64,000 nucleotides of DNA from Sphingobium algorifonticola (GTDB lineage: Bacteria > Pseudomonadota > Alphaproteobacteria > Sphingomonadales > Sphingomonadaceae): positions 124,001 to 188,000 of the forward strand of contig NZ_RZUL01000003.1 in NCBI RefSeq assembly GCF_004005485.1. The letters run 5' to 3'. How positions within the stretch are numbered: position 1 is the first letter of the stretch; each line of letters begins with the position of its first letter. Shown here in pieces: positions 38,377 through 48,289 of the stretch. Below the pieces are notes generated by a model. The model was not told where the DNA came from, ran no database searches, and was given only the letters and a program-made list of their open reading frames with translations. Position numbers and translations under genes: made by a program.

Positions 38377-38891
38377 TGCATATCACTGAAGAACAAAGCC
38401 AGCGGCACGTCCTGTCGCTGACCGTTGCCAACGAAGCGGGCATCCTTGCGCGTATCGCAGGCATGTTCACCGCACGCGGCTATAATATCGACAGCCTGAC
38501 CGTGGCGGACATCACGCAGGATCATTCGATCAGCCGCATTACGATCGTGACCAACGGGCCGCCGCGCATGATCGACCAGATCATCGCCCAGCTGGACCGG
38601 CTGGTGCCGGTGCATCGCGTCGTCGACCTGACGGAGGTTGGCCCCTATGTCGAGCGCGAACTGGCGCTGGTGAAAGTGGCGGGAACGGGCGATCACCGGA
38701 TCGAGGCCCTGCGCCTCGCCGAAGTGTTCCGGGCAAAGGTTGTCGATACCACGATCGAGAGCTTCATCTTCGAAATTACCGGAACGACCGAGAAGATCGA
38801 CACCTTCGCCGGGCTGATGCGCCAGATCGGTCTGGTCGAGATCGGCCGCACCGGCGTCGTCGGCCTCATCCGGGGCAAGGCCGCGATCTGA
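38376..38891 (+). CDS. ilvN: Acetolactate synthase small (regulatory) subunit
   Basis: 171-aa regulatory subunit that binds valine through its ACT domain and activates the catalytic subunit. N-terminal ACT: HVLSLTVANEAGILARIAGMFTARGYNIDSLTVADI; C-terminal ALS_ss_C region: ELALVKVAGTGDHRIEALRLAEVFRAKVVDTTIESFIFEITGT. The length fits the short bacterial form. The start at 38376 overlaps the stop of the small upstream gene. Confidence 0.96.
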   Translation: MHITEEQSQRHVLSLTVANEAGILARIAGMFTARGYNIDSLTVADITQDHSISRITIVTNGPPRMIDQIIAQLDRLVPVHRVVDLTEVGPYVERELALVKVAGTGDHRIEALRLAEVFRAKVVDTTIESFIFEITGTTEKIDTFAGLMRQIGLVEIGRTGVVGLIRGKAAI

Positions 38892-38892
38892 C

Positions 38893-40141
<1,249 letters not shown>

Positions 40142-40466
40142 CCATTCGTAGCCCTTGGGCTTCGAATGGTCATCCTGAACGTGTCTGGCGATTATGCCAT
40201 TCGCGCATGCATGTCTTGTTCCCCTGCGAAAGCAGGGGTCCAGGGCGTCAAATGCTGTACCGTGCGGACCTGGACCCCCGCTTCCGCGGGGGAACGGTAG
40301 CTTGCTTGCCGAAAAGCTATGGCTGCCAACCTGTTTCAGGATCACACGCAAAGACGCATCCACCCGGAAACGATAAGTTGCACGTCCCTTTCGATTTGCA
40401 ACTGGAATGATGGCGGGGCGCTGCTTATGTTGGCAGCGCCCCGTTTCTTCTGGAGGAGACTGCCTC
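40142..40466. repeat. Intergenic region with palindromic element family B copy 1
   Basis: About 325 nt without a gene. The element runs from about 40184 (GGCGATTATGCCATTCGCGC) to about 40322. Its arms include GTTCCCCTGCGAAAGCAGGGG near 40218 and the partner GCTTCCGCGGGGGAAC ending at 40295, with a short centre. The 40184-40224 end is a close reverse complement of 28236-28275. The remainder (40323-40450) is AT-richer and should hold the yceI promoter. Confidence 0.75.
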
Positions 40467-41099
40467 ATGCGTCGTTATCTCGCCCCCGCCGCGCTCGCGC
40501 TCGGCTTGCTCGCCTTGTCCCCCCTCGCCCTTGCACCGGTTACGGCGCAGAATGCAGCGGCGCAGCGCCCCGGCCAGCCCGATCCCGCCCGCGTTACCGC
40601 CGGCACCTACACGATTGACGGCAACCATACGCAGGCCGTGTTCGCCTATGACCATCTGGGTTTCACCTCGAACGCCGGTATCATCAGCGGTTTCACCGGC
40701 TCTCTGGTGCTGGACCCGAGGGCGCCCGAAACATCCAAGCTGACCGTCGATATCCCCATCGCGACCCTGCAAACCGGCATCCCCAAGTTCCAGGAGCATC
40801 TGGCATCGGCGGACTTCTTTGACTTCGCCAAGTTCCCGACTGCCAAGTTCGTTGCGACAGGCATCAAGGTCGACGGGACGACCGCCGACATTACCGGCGA
40901 TCTGACGCTGCATGGCGTCACCAAGTCGATCACCCTGGACGCGAAGTTCGTCGGCGCAGGCATGTCGATGCAGAAGAAGGAAACCGTCGGCTTCGCGGCC
41001 ACCGGCGTCATCAAGCGCAGCGATTTCGGCCTCGGTAAATATGCCCCGATGGTGAGCGACGAAGTCGAACTAAAAATCGTCGCCGCATTCGAGAAGTAA
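40467..41099 (+). CDS. Exported YceI family protein
   Basis: Periplasmic lipocalin-like protein of the YceI family, which binds isoprenoid or other amphiphilic ligands. 210 aa with signal peptide (MRRYLAPAALALGLLALSPLALAPVTAQ), then the family pattern GTYTIDGNHTQAVFAYDHLGFTSNAGIISGFTGSLVLDP, LASADFFDFAKFPTAKFVATGI, ITGDLTLHGVTKSITLDAKF, and a C-terminal SDEVELKIVAAFEK. TGGAGGAGAC precedes the ATG. Its place between ilvC and leuA is probably incidental. Confidence 0.92.
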   Translation: MRRYLAPAALALGLLALSPLALAPVTAQNAAAQRPGQPDPARVTAGTYTIDGNHTQAVFAYDHLGFTSNAGIISGFTGSLVLDPRAPETSKLTVDIPIATLQTGIPKFQEHLASADFFDFAKFPTAKFVATGIKVDGTTADITGDLTLHGVTKSITLDAKFVGAGMSMQKKETVGFAATGVIKRSDFGLGKYAPMVSDEVELKIVAAFEK

Positions 41100-41108
41100 G
41101 GCGGTGAT

Positions 41109-41230
41109 TCCTCCCCTGCAAGGGGAGGTGGCAGTGCGCAGCACTGACGGAGGAGTGTCACCGTTGCGATAGGGTGACGCCCCTCCACCACCCGCTTTGC
41201 GGGCGGTCCCCCTCCCCCTTCAGGGGAGGA
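41109..41230. repeat. GC-rich palindromic repeat after yceI
   Basis: Nested palindromes: CCTCCCCTGCAAGGGGAGG (41109-41128), AGTGCGCAGCACT, and CCACCCGCTTTGCGGGCGGT (about 41188-41207), ending CCCCTTCAGGGGAGGATCG. Sits just after the yceI stop and before the leuA leader. Confidence 0.75.
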
Positions 41231-41295
41231 TCGAAAAACACAAAATTGCCCCCTCCCCCTTTACGGCGCGTCACAAATGCCGTTATGGGGAACCT

Positions 41296-41340
41296 ATGCA
41301 GCGCAGCCTTGCCCTCACGCTACGACTTACACGCCCTTAG
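41296..41340 (+). CDS. Leucine-rich leader peptide of leuA
   Basis: 14-codon frame MQRSLALTLRLTRP ending TAG, with GGGGA 5-6 nt before its ATG. Four of fourteen residues are Leu, alternating (CTT, CTC, CTA, CTT). The stop codon lies within the 5' arm of a 10-bp stem with downstream RNA. Position 130 nt before leuA, composition and coupled hairpins are what a ribosome-mediated leucine attenuator would show. Confidence 0.7.
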   Translation: MQRSLALTLRLTRP

Positions 41341-41387
41341 GCGTGACCTTGGTGCTGCCTTGCGCGGTGGCACATTTCGCCTAAGGG
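41334..41387 (+). promoter_or_regulatory. Attenuator-like RNA structure in the leuA leader
   Basis: CCCTTAGGCG (41334-41343) can pair perfectly with CGCCTAAGGG (41378-41387), enclosing a second hairpin GTGCTGCC/GGTGGCAC (41352-41359 with 41366-41373). The 5' arm overlaps the end of the Leu-rich leader frame, so a ribosome there would block it. There is no T tract directly after, so the effect could be on leuA translation or through a Rho-dependent step. Confidence 0.6.
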
Positions 41388-41469
41388 CTATTCGCAGACA
41401 ATCGTGAACCCCCGGACGCCAAGCGCCTTTTCGTGCCGTGCATCGTCCGCCCGCAGGAATGCCATTCCC

Positions 41470-43146
41470 ATGATGCTGACCGATCCTTCGACGAAATACC
41501 GCCCCTTTCCCCAAGTCGATCTGCCCGACCGCCAGTGGCCGACCCGTACCATCACCCGCGCGCCGCGCTGGCTCTCCACCGATCTGCGGGACGGCAATCA
41601 GGCCCTGATCGATCCCATGAATGCCGAAAAGAAGCAGCGGTTCTTCGATCTGCTCGTGCGGATCGGCGTCAAGGAAATCGAAGTCGGTTTCCCGTCGGCC
41701 GGGGCGACCGAGTTCGATTTCATCAGCGGCCTGGTCCAGTCCGGCGCCATTCCCGACGACGTCACGATACAAGTGCTCACGCAGGCGCGCCGCGACCTCA
41801 TCGAAAAAAGCTTCGAGAGCCTGCGCGGCGCAAAGACGGCGATCGTCCATGTCTACAACGCCGTCTCCCCCGCATGGCGCCGCATCGTCTTCGGCATGGA
41901 CCGCAGCGAGGTGAAGCAGATCGCGATCGATGCGGCAAAGATATTACGCGACGAAGCGGCGAAGCAGCCGGATACGGACTGGCGTTTCGAATATAGCCCG
42001 GAAACCTTCTCCACCGCCGAACTGGATTTCAGTCTGGAATGCTGCGAGGCGGTGATGGCGATATTGCAGCCGACAGCGGAAAAGCCACTGATCCTCAATC
42101 TGCCCGCCACGGTGGAGGCCGCCACCCCCAATGTCTACGCCGACCAGATCGAATGGATGGGCAAGCATATATCGAAGCGCGATCACGTGCTGCTGTCGCT
42201 GCACCCGCACAATGATCGCGGCACAGGCGTCGCCGCCGCCGAACTGGGGCTGATGGCCGGTGCCGATCGCGTCGAAGGCTGTCTTTTCGGCAATGGCGAG
42301 CGGACCGGCAATGTCGATCTGGTGACGCTCGGCCTCAATCTCTACACGCAGGGCGTGCCGCCGGGCATAGACTTTTCGGATATCGACGAGATCATCCAGA
42401 CGGTCGAATATTGCAATCAGTTGCCTGTCCATCCCCGCCATCCCTATGCCGGAGAACTGGTGTTCACGGCCTTTTCCGGCAGCCATCAGGATGCGATCAA
42501 GAAGGGCTTCGCTGCGCAGGAAATCCGCAACGACGATCTTTGGGACGTTCCCTATCTGCCGATCGACCCGGCGGACCTGGGCCGCAGCTACGAAGCAGTC
42601 ATCCGCGTCAATTCGCAGTCGGGCAAGGGCGGGGTCGCCTGGGTCTTGCAGCAGGACAAGGGCCTGAAGCTTCCCAAGAGAATGCAGGCCGATTTCAGTC
42701 GCGTGGTGCAGGATGTGGCCGACCAGACCAGTCGCGAACTGGTAGCCGCCGATATCTGGCAGGCGTTCGAACGCCATTATGCGCTCGGCTCGGATCAGCC
42801 TTACAAACTGCTCGACTATCATGAGACCGGCGCCAGCGGCGACCGGATCTTCGTCGGCAAGATCACACATGAAGGCGGCGAACGCAGCATATCGGGGCGC
42901 GGCAACGGGCTTATCTCCGGGGTGCTCGCCGCGTTGCGGGATGAGCTGGGGATAGAAATGGACGTGGTCGATTATAACGAACACGCCATCGGTGCAGGCT
43001 CGAACGTCAATGCCGCCGCCTATGTCGAATGCCGCACGCCGGACGGGATCACCGTCTTTGGCGTCGGCATGGATGCCGACGTGGCGACGGCCTCGGTGCA
43101 GGCGGTCCTGTCTGCGGCAAACGGTCTGGCTGCGCGGCGGGGCTGA
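41470..43146 (+). CDS. leuA: 2-isopropylmalate synthase
   Basis: First committed step of leucine synthesis, condensing acetyl-CoA with 2-oxoisovalerate. About 558 aa, the longer leuA type related to fungal and actinobacterial enzymes: TIM barrel with [69 protein letters not shown] (HxH metal motif), and a C-terminal regulatory domain ([27 protein letters not shown]) that normally gives leucine inhibition. I chose ATG 41470 ([20 protein letters not shown]); a GTG at 41404 would add residues that are not family-like. Confidence 0.95.
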   Translation: MMLTDPSTKYRPFPQVDLPDRQWPTRTITRAPRWLSTDLRDGNQALIDPMNAEKKQRFFDLLVRIGVKEIEVGFPSAGATEFDFISGLVQSGAIPDDVTIQVLTQARRDLIEKSFESLRGAKTAIVHVYNAVSPAWRRIVFGMDRSEVKQIAIDAAKILRDEAAKQPDTDWRFEYSPETFSTAELDFSLECCEAVMAILQPTAEKPLILNLPATVEAATPNVYADQIEWMGKHISKRDHVLLSLHPHNDRGTGVAAAELGLMAGADRVEGCLFGNGERTGNVDLVTLGLNLYTQGVPPGIDFSDIDEIIQTVEYCNQLPVHPRHPYAGELVFTAFSGSHQDAIKKGFAAQEIRNDDLWDVPYLPIDPADLGRSYEAVIRVNSQSGKGGVAWVLQQDKGLKLPKRMQADFSRVVQDVADQTSRELVAADIWQAFERHYALGSDQPYKLLDYHETGASGDRIFVGKITHEGGERSISGRGNGLISGVLAALRDELGIEMDVVDYNEHAIGAGSNVNAAAYVECRTPDGITVFGVGMDADVATASVQAVLSAANGLAARRG

Positions 43147-43664
43147 ACCCCCGGATACACCGACCAGCCCCCGTCATGCTGACGAAAGTTAGCATCCATT
43201 GGCTCTCTGTAGCTATGCCCTTCCAGCAAATAAGATACCGTTCCCCCACGAAAGCGGGGGTCCAGGAGCGCACGGGATAGCATTTGGTGCTCTGGACCCC
43301 TGCTTTCGCAGGGGAACAAACCTCCATCCTCGAAGGGGATAATCGCCTTTGCCCCTTATAGGCGGATGCGTCATACCTGAGCAGCAATGGATACTGACCT
43401 TCGTCAGGATGACGGGGGATCGGGAATTGGGCCGTCGGCCTATCCTGTCCTACAGAAGCCGCCATCCGCTATGCCGAGGGCATGCAAAGCATGTCTGCCC
43501 CGCGCCTCACACCCACGCCACCGGATTTTACAAACTCCAGCTTTTCTCCGCTTTTCAACGCCGCAACTTCCGCAACTTCACGCCGCGCGGCACGCCACGG
43601 CACCTTGCCCGCAGACATCAACATTCTGCGTGCAAACCGCGTGTTGAGCTTTACCGTTTTTGCC
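43147..43664. repeat. Gene-free region with nested palindromic elements (families B and C)
   Basis: About 520 nt without a gene. Outer arms of 34 nt at 43168-43201 and 43385-43418 are inverted repeats with about four mismatches (CCCCCGTCAT.CTGACGAA...ATCCATTG). Inside them lies a family B element (about 43210-43350) with its own arms GTTCCCCCACGAAAGCGGGGG (43240-43260) and CCCCTGCTTTCGCAGGGGAAC (43297-43317). It looks like one element lodged in the loop of another. The remainder, 43420-43664, is plain and runs up to the convergent proS end. Confidence 0.75.
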
Positions 43665-45197
43665 TCAGTAGGATCGCCCGACCAGCACGCGTTCTACCGC
43701 CGGTTCGCCGGTAAAGATGCAGGCACCTTCGGCAGGCGCAGCATCCAGCGGCACGTTGCGCAACGTCAGCTTCTCGCTCTTGAGCCACTGCACGACCTTT
43801 TCAAGCGCATCGCCGGTCGGTTTGCTCCACGATACTTCGGCCCAGCCCGGCTTCGCGCTGGCTGCGAAATGGGCCTTCAGCGCATCGATACTGGCAATGC
43901 TGCGGTCGATATTGCCATGCAGCCGCCCCGTCGCCTCGGCATGGAGGGTCGCTTGAATATCGGTCAGCATGTCGGCCGCGCTGGATATGAAATCCGCTTT
44001 GGAAAGGATGGCGCTGTCCAGCTTGCCGTCCGCCTTGTACAGCCGGTCGCGGCGCAGCACGGAGACATTGCCACCGGCGACATCGCGTCCGCCCACTTCG
44101 ACGATGATCGGCGCGCCTTTCTTGACCCAGCCCCATCGCTTGATCGCCGCCTTGGCCGGGCGACGATCGAGCAGCACCCGCACCGGCTCTCGAAAGGCGT
44201 TCAGTGCCTGCAACGCGCCCAGCAATTCTGCGCAATATTCAAGAACAGCCGCATCCTCCGGCCCGTCGCGCAGCATCGGCACGATGACGATCTGGTGGGG
44301 GGCGATGCGCGGCGGCACACGCAGCCCGTCGTCATCACCATGCACCATGATGACGCCGCCGATCATCCGCGTGGACACGCCCCAGCTTGTCGTCTGCGCC
44401 AGTTCCTGAACGCCTTCGCTGTTCTGGAAACGGATGTTCTGCGCAGACGAGAATGTCGTGCCCAGAAAATGCGAAGTCCCGGCCTGCAACGCCTTGCCGT
44501 CCTGCATCATCGCCTCGATCGAGTAGGTCGCGACGGCGCCGGGGAAGCGTTCGTTCTCGGGCTTTTCCCCCGCAATCACCGGCAGCGCCAGACAGTCCTC
44601 GGCAAAGGCGCGATACACTTCCAGCATTTTGAGGGTCTCTTCGCGCGCCTCCGCCTCGGTGGCATGCGCGGTATGCCCTTCCTGCCACAGAAACTCGCTG
44701 GTGCGCAGGAACATCCGCGTCCGCATTTCCCAGCGCACGACATTGGCCCACTGGTTGATGAGGACGGGCAGGTCGCGCCAGCTCTGAACCCAGCGGGAAA
44801 AGGCAGCACCGATCACCGTTTCGGATGTCGGCCGCACGACCAGCGGCTCCTCCAGCTTCGCGTCGGGATCGGGCACCAGCCGCCCGTCCTGCTGGATCAA
44901 CCGGTGATGCGTGACGACCGCCATTTCCTTGGCAAAGCCATCGACATGCTCGGCCTCCTTCTCGAAATAGCTCAAGGGAATGAACAGCGGGAAATAGCAG
45001 TTCTCATGCCCCGTGCGCTTGATCTCCGCATCGAGCAGCGCCTGTATCCGCTCCCATATCCCATAGCCCCACGGGCGGATGACCATGCAGCCGCGCACCC
45101 CCGATTCCTCGGCAAGGTCCGCTTCGCTGATGACCGCCTGATACCAGGCGGCGAAATCCTGATCGCGGGTTACGGGAAGGGCGTGCTTGATGGTCAT
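43665..45197 (-). CDS. proS: Proline--tRNA ligase, archaeal/eukaryote-like type
   Basis: Class II synthetase charging tRNA-Pro. 510 aa. Sequence features match the archaeal/eukaryotic-like (type 3) ProRS rather than the bacterial form with an INS editing insert: RGCMVIRPWGYGIWERIQALLDAEIKRTGHENCYFPLFIPLSYFEKEAEHVDGFAKE, VVRPTSETVIGAAFSRWVQSWRDLP, EFLWQEGHTAHATEAEA, GTSHFLGTTFSSAQNI, and a C-terminal extension ending in Tyr (VGRSY), a hallmark of this type. I chose ATG 45197 (MTIKHALPVTRDQDF). Whether a second ProRS exists in the genome is unknown. Confidence 0.93.
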   Translation of the reverse strand: MTIKHALPVTRDQDFAAWYQAVISEADLAEESGVRGCMVIRPWGYGIWERIQALLDAEIKRTGHENCYFPLFIPLSYFEKEAEHVDGFAKEMAVVTHHRLIQQDGRLVPDPDAKLEEPLVVRPTSETVIGAAFSRWVQSWRDLPVLINQWANVVRWEMRTRMFLRTSEFLWQEGHTAHATEAEAREETLKMLEVYRAFAEDCLALPVIAGEKPENERFPGAVATYSIEAMMQDGKALQAGTSHFLGTTFSSAQNIRFQNSEGVQELAQTTSWGVSTRMIGGVIMVHGDDDGLRVPPRIAPHQIVIVPMLRDGPEDAAVLEYCAELLGALQALNAFREPVRVLLDRRPAKAAIKRWGWVKKGAPIIVEVGGRDVAGGNVSVLRRDRLYKADGKLDSAILSKADFISSAADMLTDIQATLHAEATGRLHGNIDRSIASIDALKAHFAASAKPGWAEVSWSKPTGDALEKVVQWLKSEKLTLRNVPLDAAPAEGACIFTGEPAVERVLVGRSY

Positions 45198-45278
45198 GAC
45201 GGGCCTGATCTGAAATGGAGTTGCGGCCATAGAGCAAGGATACGGCCGAAGTCGAGACGGTTGCGTCGCCACAAAAGC

Positions 45279-45305
45279 AAAGGGCCGCCATGCGGCAGCC
45301 CTTTT
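45279..45305 (-). terminator. Probable terminator of phaR
   Basis: AAAGGGC (45279-45285) pairs with GCCCTTT (45298-45304) around a short GC-rich centre; read on the minus strand the stem is followed by GCTTTTG. It lies between phaR and proS, both on the minus strand. Confidence 0.65.
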
Positions 45306-45329
45306 CCGCTCGACGATCGGCGACGCAGC

Positions 45330-45917
45330 TTACGGCGCCAGCTTCTCGATCTTGGCGTTGAGCGAAGCAAGCTGCGCTTTCAGTTGCGCGATCTCGTCGT
45401 CCTTCTCCGCGGAATCGGCCGGCGGCGCAGGGGTTGCAACCGTCGGCATGTCGAAACCAGGCATCCCCTTCGTCTTGAAAGCCGCCGTCGCCGCCTCGAA
45501 CATTTCCAGGTTGCGCTTGGCGATCTCGGCCAGCGGGCCACCGGCAAAGGCGCCTTGCATGGCATCCTGAAACTGCTTCTGGTTCTTGCGAAATGCCTCC
45601 ATCGACGCTTCGAGATATTGCGGCACCATCGACTGCATGGAATCGCCATACATGGAAATCAACTGGCGCAGGAAGTTGACGGGCAGCATGTTCTTGCCGC
45701 GCTGTTCCTCGTCCATGATGATTTGCGTCAGAACATTGTGCGTGATGTCCTCGTTCGTCTTCGCATCGAGCACCACGAACTCGCGCCCCTCGCGCGTCAT
45801 CTGCGACAACAGGTCCAGCGTGATGTAGCTCGATGTTTCGGTATTATAGAGCCGCCGGTTGGCATATTTCTTTATGATGACCGTTTCCGACTCACCGGCC
45901 GCTTTCGATTTAGCCAT
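45330..45917 (-). CDS. phaR: Polyhydroxyalkanoate synthesis repressor PhaR
   Basis: 195-aa DNA-binding regulator of PHA granule genes. N-terminal PhaR_N domain VIIKKYANRRLYNTETSSYITLDLLSQMTREGREFVVLDAKTNEDITHNVLTQIIMDEEQ, then PHB_acc repeats (FLRQLISMYGDSMQSMVPQYLEASMEAFRKNQ), and a C-terminal coiled coil (KDDEIAQLKAQLASLNAKIEKL). It senses PHA and represses phasin genes and itself. Its ATG at 45917 overlaps the start of the divergent hydrolase gene. Palindromes at 45942-45976 may be its own operator. Confidence 0.94.
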   Translation of the reverse strand: MAKSKAAGESETVIIKKYANRRLYNTETSSYITLDLLSQMTREGREFVVLDAKTNEDITHNVLTQIIMDEEQRGKNMLPVNFLRQLISMYGDSMQSMVPQYLEASMEAFRKNQKQFQDAMQGAFAGGPLAEIAKRNLEMFEAATAAFKTKGMPGFDMPTVATPAPPADSAEKDDEIAQLKAQLASLNAKIEKLAP

Positions 45918-47031
45918 GAAAAATGCTCCATCCCGAGAAGATGCTGCAATAGCACCAAAAGTTGCCGCACCGCAACATGGGCCGAGACCGCTGCCATTGT
46001 TTCTTGCGATATTGATGGAGCAAACGCAGCATGATCCTTTGCTGCGCACGCGCGCACTGGCCGGATTGCAGCGATATCAGACGGTGGAACGGCCTGCGCC
46101 TCCTCTCCCTGCGCAAGTCGTCGCACAGGCAGGATCGGCGCGGCTGTTGCAATATGGGCCAGTTTTGTCGGCCGATCGCGCGCCGGTCGTCTTCGTGCCG
46201 TCGCTCATCAACCCGCCCGATGTGCTCGACCTGTCGGAGCATGCGTCGATGATGCGGTGGATGGCGGCGCAGGGTCACGGCGTCCTGCTGGTCGATTGGG
46301 GGTGCCCTTCCGCCACAGACCCGTCAGGAAAGGATAGCGATGGCGACCTTGCCTGGCATGTGACGGCACGACTGTTGCCGCTGATCGCGCAGATCCGGCA
46401 TCCTTCGCCCCCGGTTCTTGTCGGCTATTGCCTGGGCGGCACATTGGCGCTTGCGGCCGCCTGCCTGCACCCGGTGCGGGCCATGGCGACGATTGCCGCG
46501 CCCTGGGATTTTGATGCGCTGCCGCAGCAGAATCGTGATGCCATCGGCGGACTATGGGCGCAGGCGAGGCCGATGTGCGAACGCCTCGGCTATGTACCGA
46601 TGGAAGTGCTCCAGTCGGGATTCTGGAAGCTCGATCCGGCGCGGACGATCGCCAAATATGCCGACTTCGCCGACCTTGCCGATGATGGGGACGCCATGGC
46701 GGCGTTTCTCGCCGTGGAAGACTGGGCCAATGCCGGGCCGCCCCTGACCCTTGCGGCAGGGCGTGATCTGTTCGCGCATCTCTATGGTGAGAATGTCACC
46801 GGACAAGGCCGTTGGATCGTCGGCGATCGCCCGGTCAATCCGGCGCTGCCCGGCATCCCCACGCTGTCGATTGCATCGACCAACGACCATATCGTCCCCG
46901 CCGGAACAGCGCCGCCTCTTGCCGAACGCTGGACGCGCGACCTTGGTCATGTCGGCATGATCGTCAGCCGTCGCGCGCCCGAATTGCTGTGGCGGCCGCT
47001 CTCGCAATGGCTGTTCAACCACGGGGGCTGA
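45916..47031 (+). CDS. PhaC-related alpha/beta hydrolase (PHA synthase/depolymerase-like)
   Basis: 371-aa alpha/beta hydrolase. The nucleophile box is GYCLGG (Cys in place of lipase Ser), as in class III PHA synthases; [42 protein letters not shown] resembles the PhaC core, and the Asp/His of the triad would be in [12 protein letters not shown] and LGHVGMIV. It is much shorter than PhaC of class I (about 600 aa) and has no PhaC N-terminal domain. Start uncertain: ATG 45916 overlaps the phaR start codon; ATG 46015 or TTG 45997 are alternatives and would free the intergenic operator. Next to phaR and a thiolase, so PHA or acyl-CoA metabolism is likely. Confidence 0.8.
   Translation: MKNAPSREDAAIAPKVAAPQHGPRPLPLFLAILMEQTQHDPLLRTRALAGLQRYQTVERPAPPLPAQVVAQAGSARLLQYGPVLSADRAPVVFVPSLINPPDVLDLSEHASMMRWMAAQGHGVLLVDWGCPSATDPSGKDSDGDLAWHVTARLLPLIAQIRHPSPPVLVGYCLGGTLALAAACLHPVRAMATIAAPWDFDALPQQNRDAIGGLWAQARPMCERLGYVPMEVLQSGFWKLDPARTIAKYADFADLADDGDAMAAFLAVEDWANAGPPLTLAAGRDLFAHLYGENVTGQGRWIVGDRPVNPALPGIPTLSIASTNDHIVPAGTAPPLAERWTRDLGHVGMIVSRRAPELLWRPLSQWLFNHGG
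45942..45976. promoter_or_regulatory. Possible PhaR operator in the phaR/hydrolase start region
   Basis: TGCTGCAATAGCA (45942-45954) and GTTGC-N6-GCAAC (45961-45976) are two TGC/GCA inverted repeats just upstream of phaR. PhaR proteins are known to bind TGC-rich dyads at their own promoters. The site lies inside the first codons of the hydrolase frame if that frame starts at 45916. Confidence 0.5.
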
Positions 47032-47074
47032 TGGTAGAGCGCGCAGCACGATCCGCCTGACTGGAGACTGTCCC

Positions 47075-48247
47075 ATGACCAACATCGTCATCACTGCCGC
47101 CAAGCGTACACCTGTCGGCAGTTTCCTGGGTGCCTTCGCATCACTTCCGGCACACGAGCTTGGCCGCATCGCGATTGAGGCGGCGCTGGCGCAGGCCGGG
47201 GTATCGCCGGACGATGTCGACGAAGTGATCCTGGGCCAGGTTCTGACGGCGGGCCAGGGACAAAATCCCGCCCGTCAGGCGGCCGTCAATGCCGGCATCC
47301 CGGTCGATCGCACCGCATTCGGCGTCAATCAGGTCTGCGGATCTGGGCTGCGCGCCGTCGCACTGGCGGCACAGGCGATCCAGACCGGCGACGCGAAGAT
47401 CATGGTTGCGGGCGGACAGGAAAGCATGTCGATGTCCGGCCATGCCCAATTCCTGCGCGGCGGCACGAAGATGGGCAACATCAGCCTGACCGACACGATG
47501 GTCAACGATGGCCTGACGGACGCGTTCAACGGCTATCATATGGGGATCACCGCCGAAAATCTGGCGGAGAAATATCAGATCACCCGCGAGGATCAGGACC
47601 GCTTTGCCGTGGCCAGCCAGAACAAGGCGGAAGCGGCGCGGGCTGAGGGCCGCTTCACCGATGAGATCGCACCGGTGACCATTAAGGGCCGCAAGGGCGA
47701 CACCGTGGTCGATCAGGATGAATATATCCGCACCGGCGCGACGATCGAGGCGATGGCGGGCCTTCGCCCGGCCTTCAAGAAGGACGGCACGGTCACGGCT
47801 GCCAATGCAAGCGGCCTGAACGACGGCGCAGCCGCGATCGTGCTGATGTCCGAGGAAGAAGCGACCAAGCGCGGCGCAACGGTGCTCGGCCGGATCGCCT
47901 CCTGGGCCACATGCGGTGTCGATCCCTCGATCATGGGCATCGGTCCTGCCCCTGCAAGCCGCAAGGCGCTGGAAAAGGCAGGCTGGTCGATCGGCGATCT
48001 GGACCTGATCGAGGCGAACGAGGCTTTTGCCGCCCAGGCGCTGTCGGTCGGCAAGGAACTGGGCTGGGATGCCGACAAGGTGAACGTCAACGGCGGCGCG
48101 ATCGCCATCGGCCATCCGATCGGTGCCTCGGGTGCGCGGGTGCTGACGACCTTGCTCTACGAAATGGCCCGCCGCGATGCCAAAAAGGGCCTCGTGACGC
48201 TCTGCATCGGCGGCGGCATGGGCATCGCCATGTGCATCGCGCGGTAA
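47075..48247 (+). CDS. phaA: Acetyl-CoA C-acetyltransferase (thiolase)
   Basis: 390-aa biosynthetic-type thiolase joining two acetyl-CoA to acetoacetyl-CoA, the first step of poly-3-hydroxybutyrate synthesis. Catalytic residues: Cys88 ([11 protein letters not shown]), His347 ([15 protein letters not shown]) and Cys377 (TLCIGGGMG). Downstream of the PhaC-like hydrolase gene on the same strand, 43 nt apart. A degradative role in fatty acid oxidation cannot be excluded. Confidence 0.94.
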   Translation: MTNIVITAAKRTPVGSFLGAFASLPAHELGRIAIEAALAQAGVSPDDVDEVILGQVLTAGQGQNPARQAAVNAGIPVDRTAFGVNQVCGSGLRAVALAAQAIQTGDAKIMVAGGQESMSMSGHAQFLRGGTKMGNISLTDTMVNDGLTDAFNGYHMGITAENLAEKYQITREDQDRFAVASQNKAEAARAEGRFTDEIAPVTIKGRKGDTVVDQDEYIRTGATIEAMAGLRPAFKKDGTVTAANASGLNDGAAAIVLMSEEEATKRGATVLGRIASWATCGVDPSIMGIGPAPASRKALEKAGWSIGDLDLIEANEAFAAQALSVGKELGWDADKVNVNGGAIAIGHPIGASGARVLTTLLYEMARRDAKKGLVTLCIGGGMGIAMCIAR

Positions 48248-48289
48248 GCACTGACGAGGGGCGCGCTGTTGTCAGCGCACCCCTCTGCC

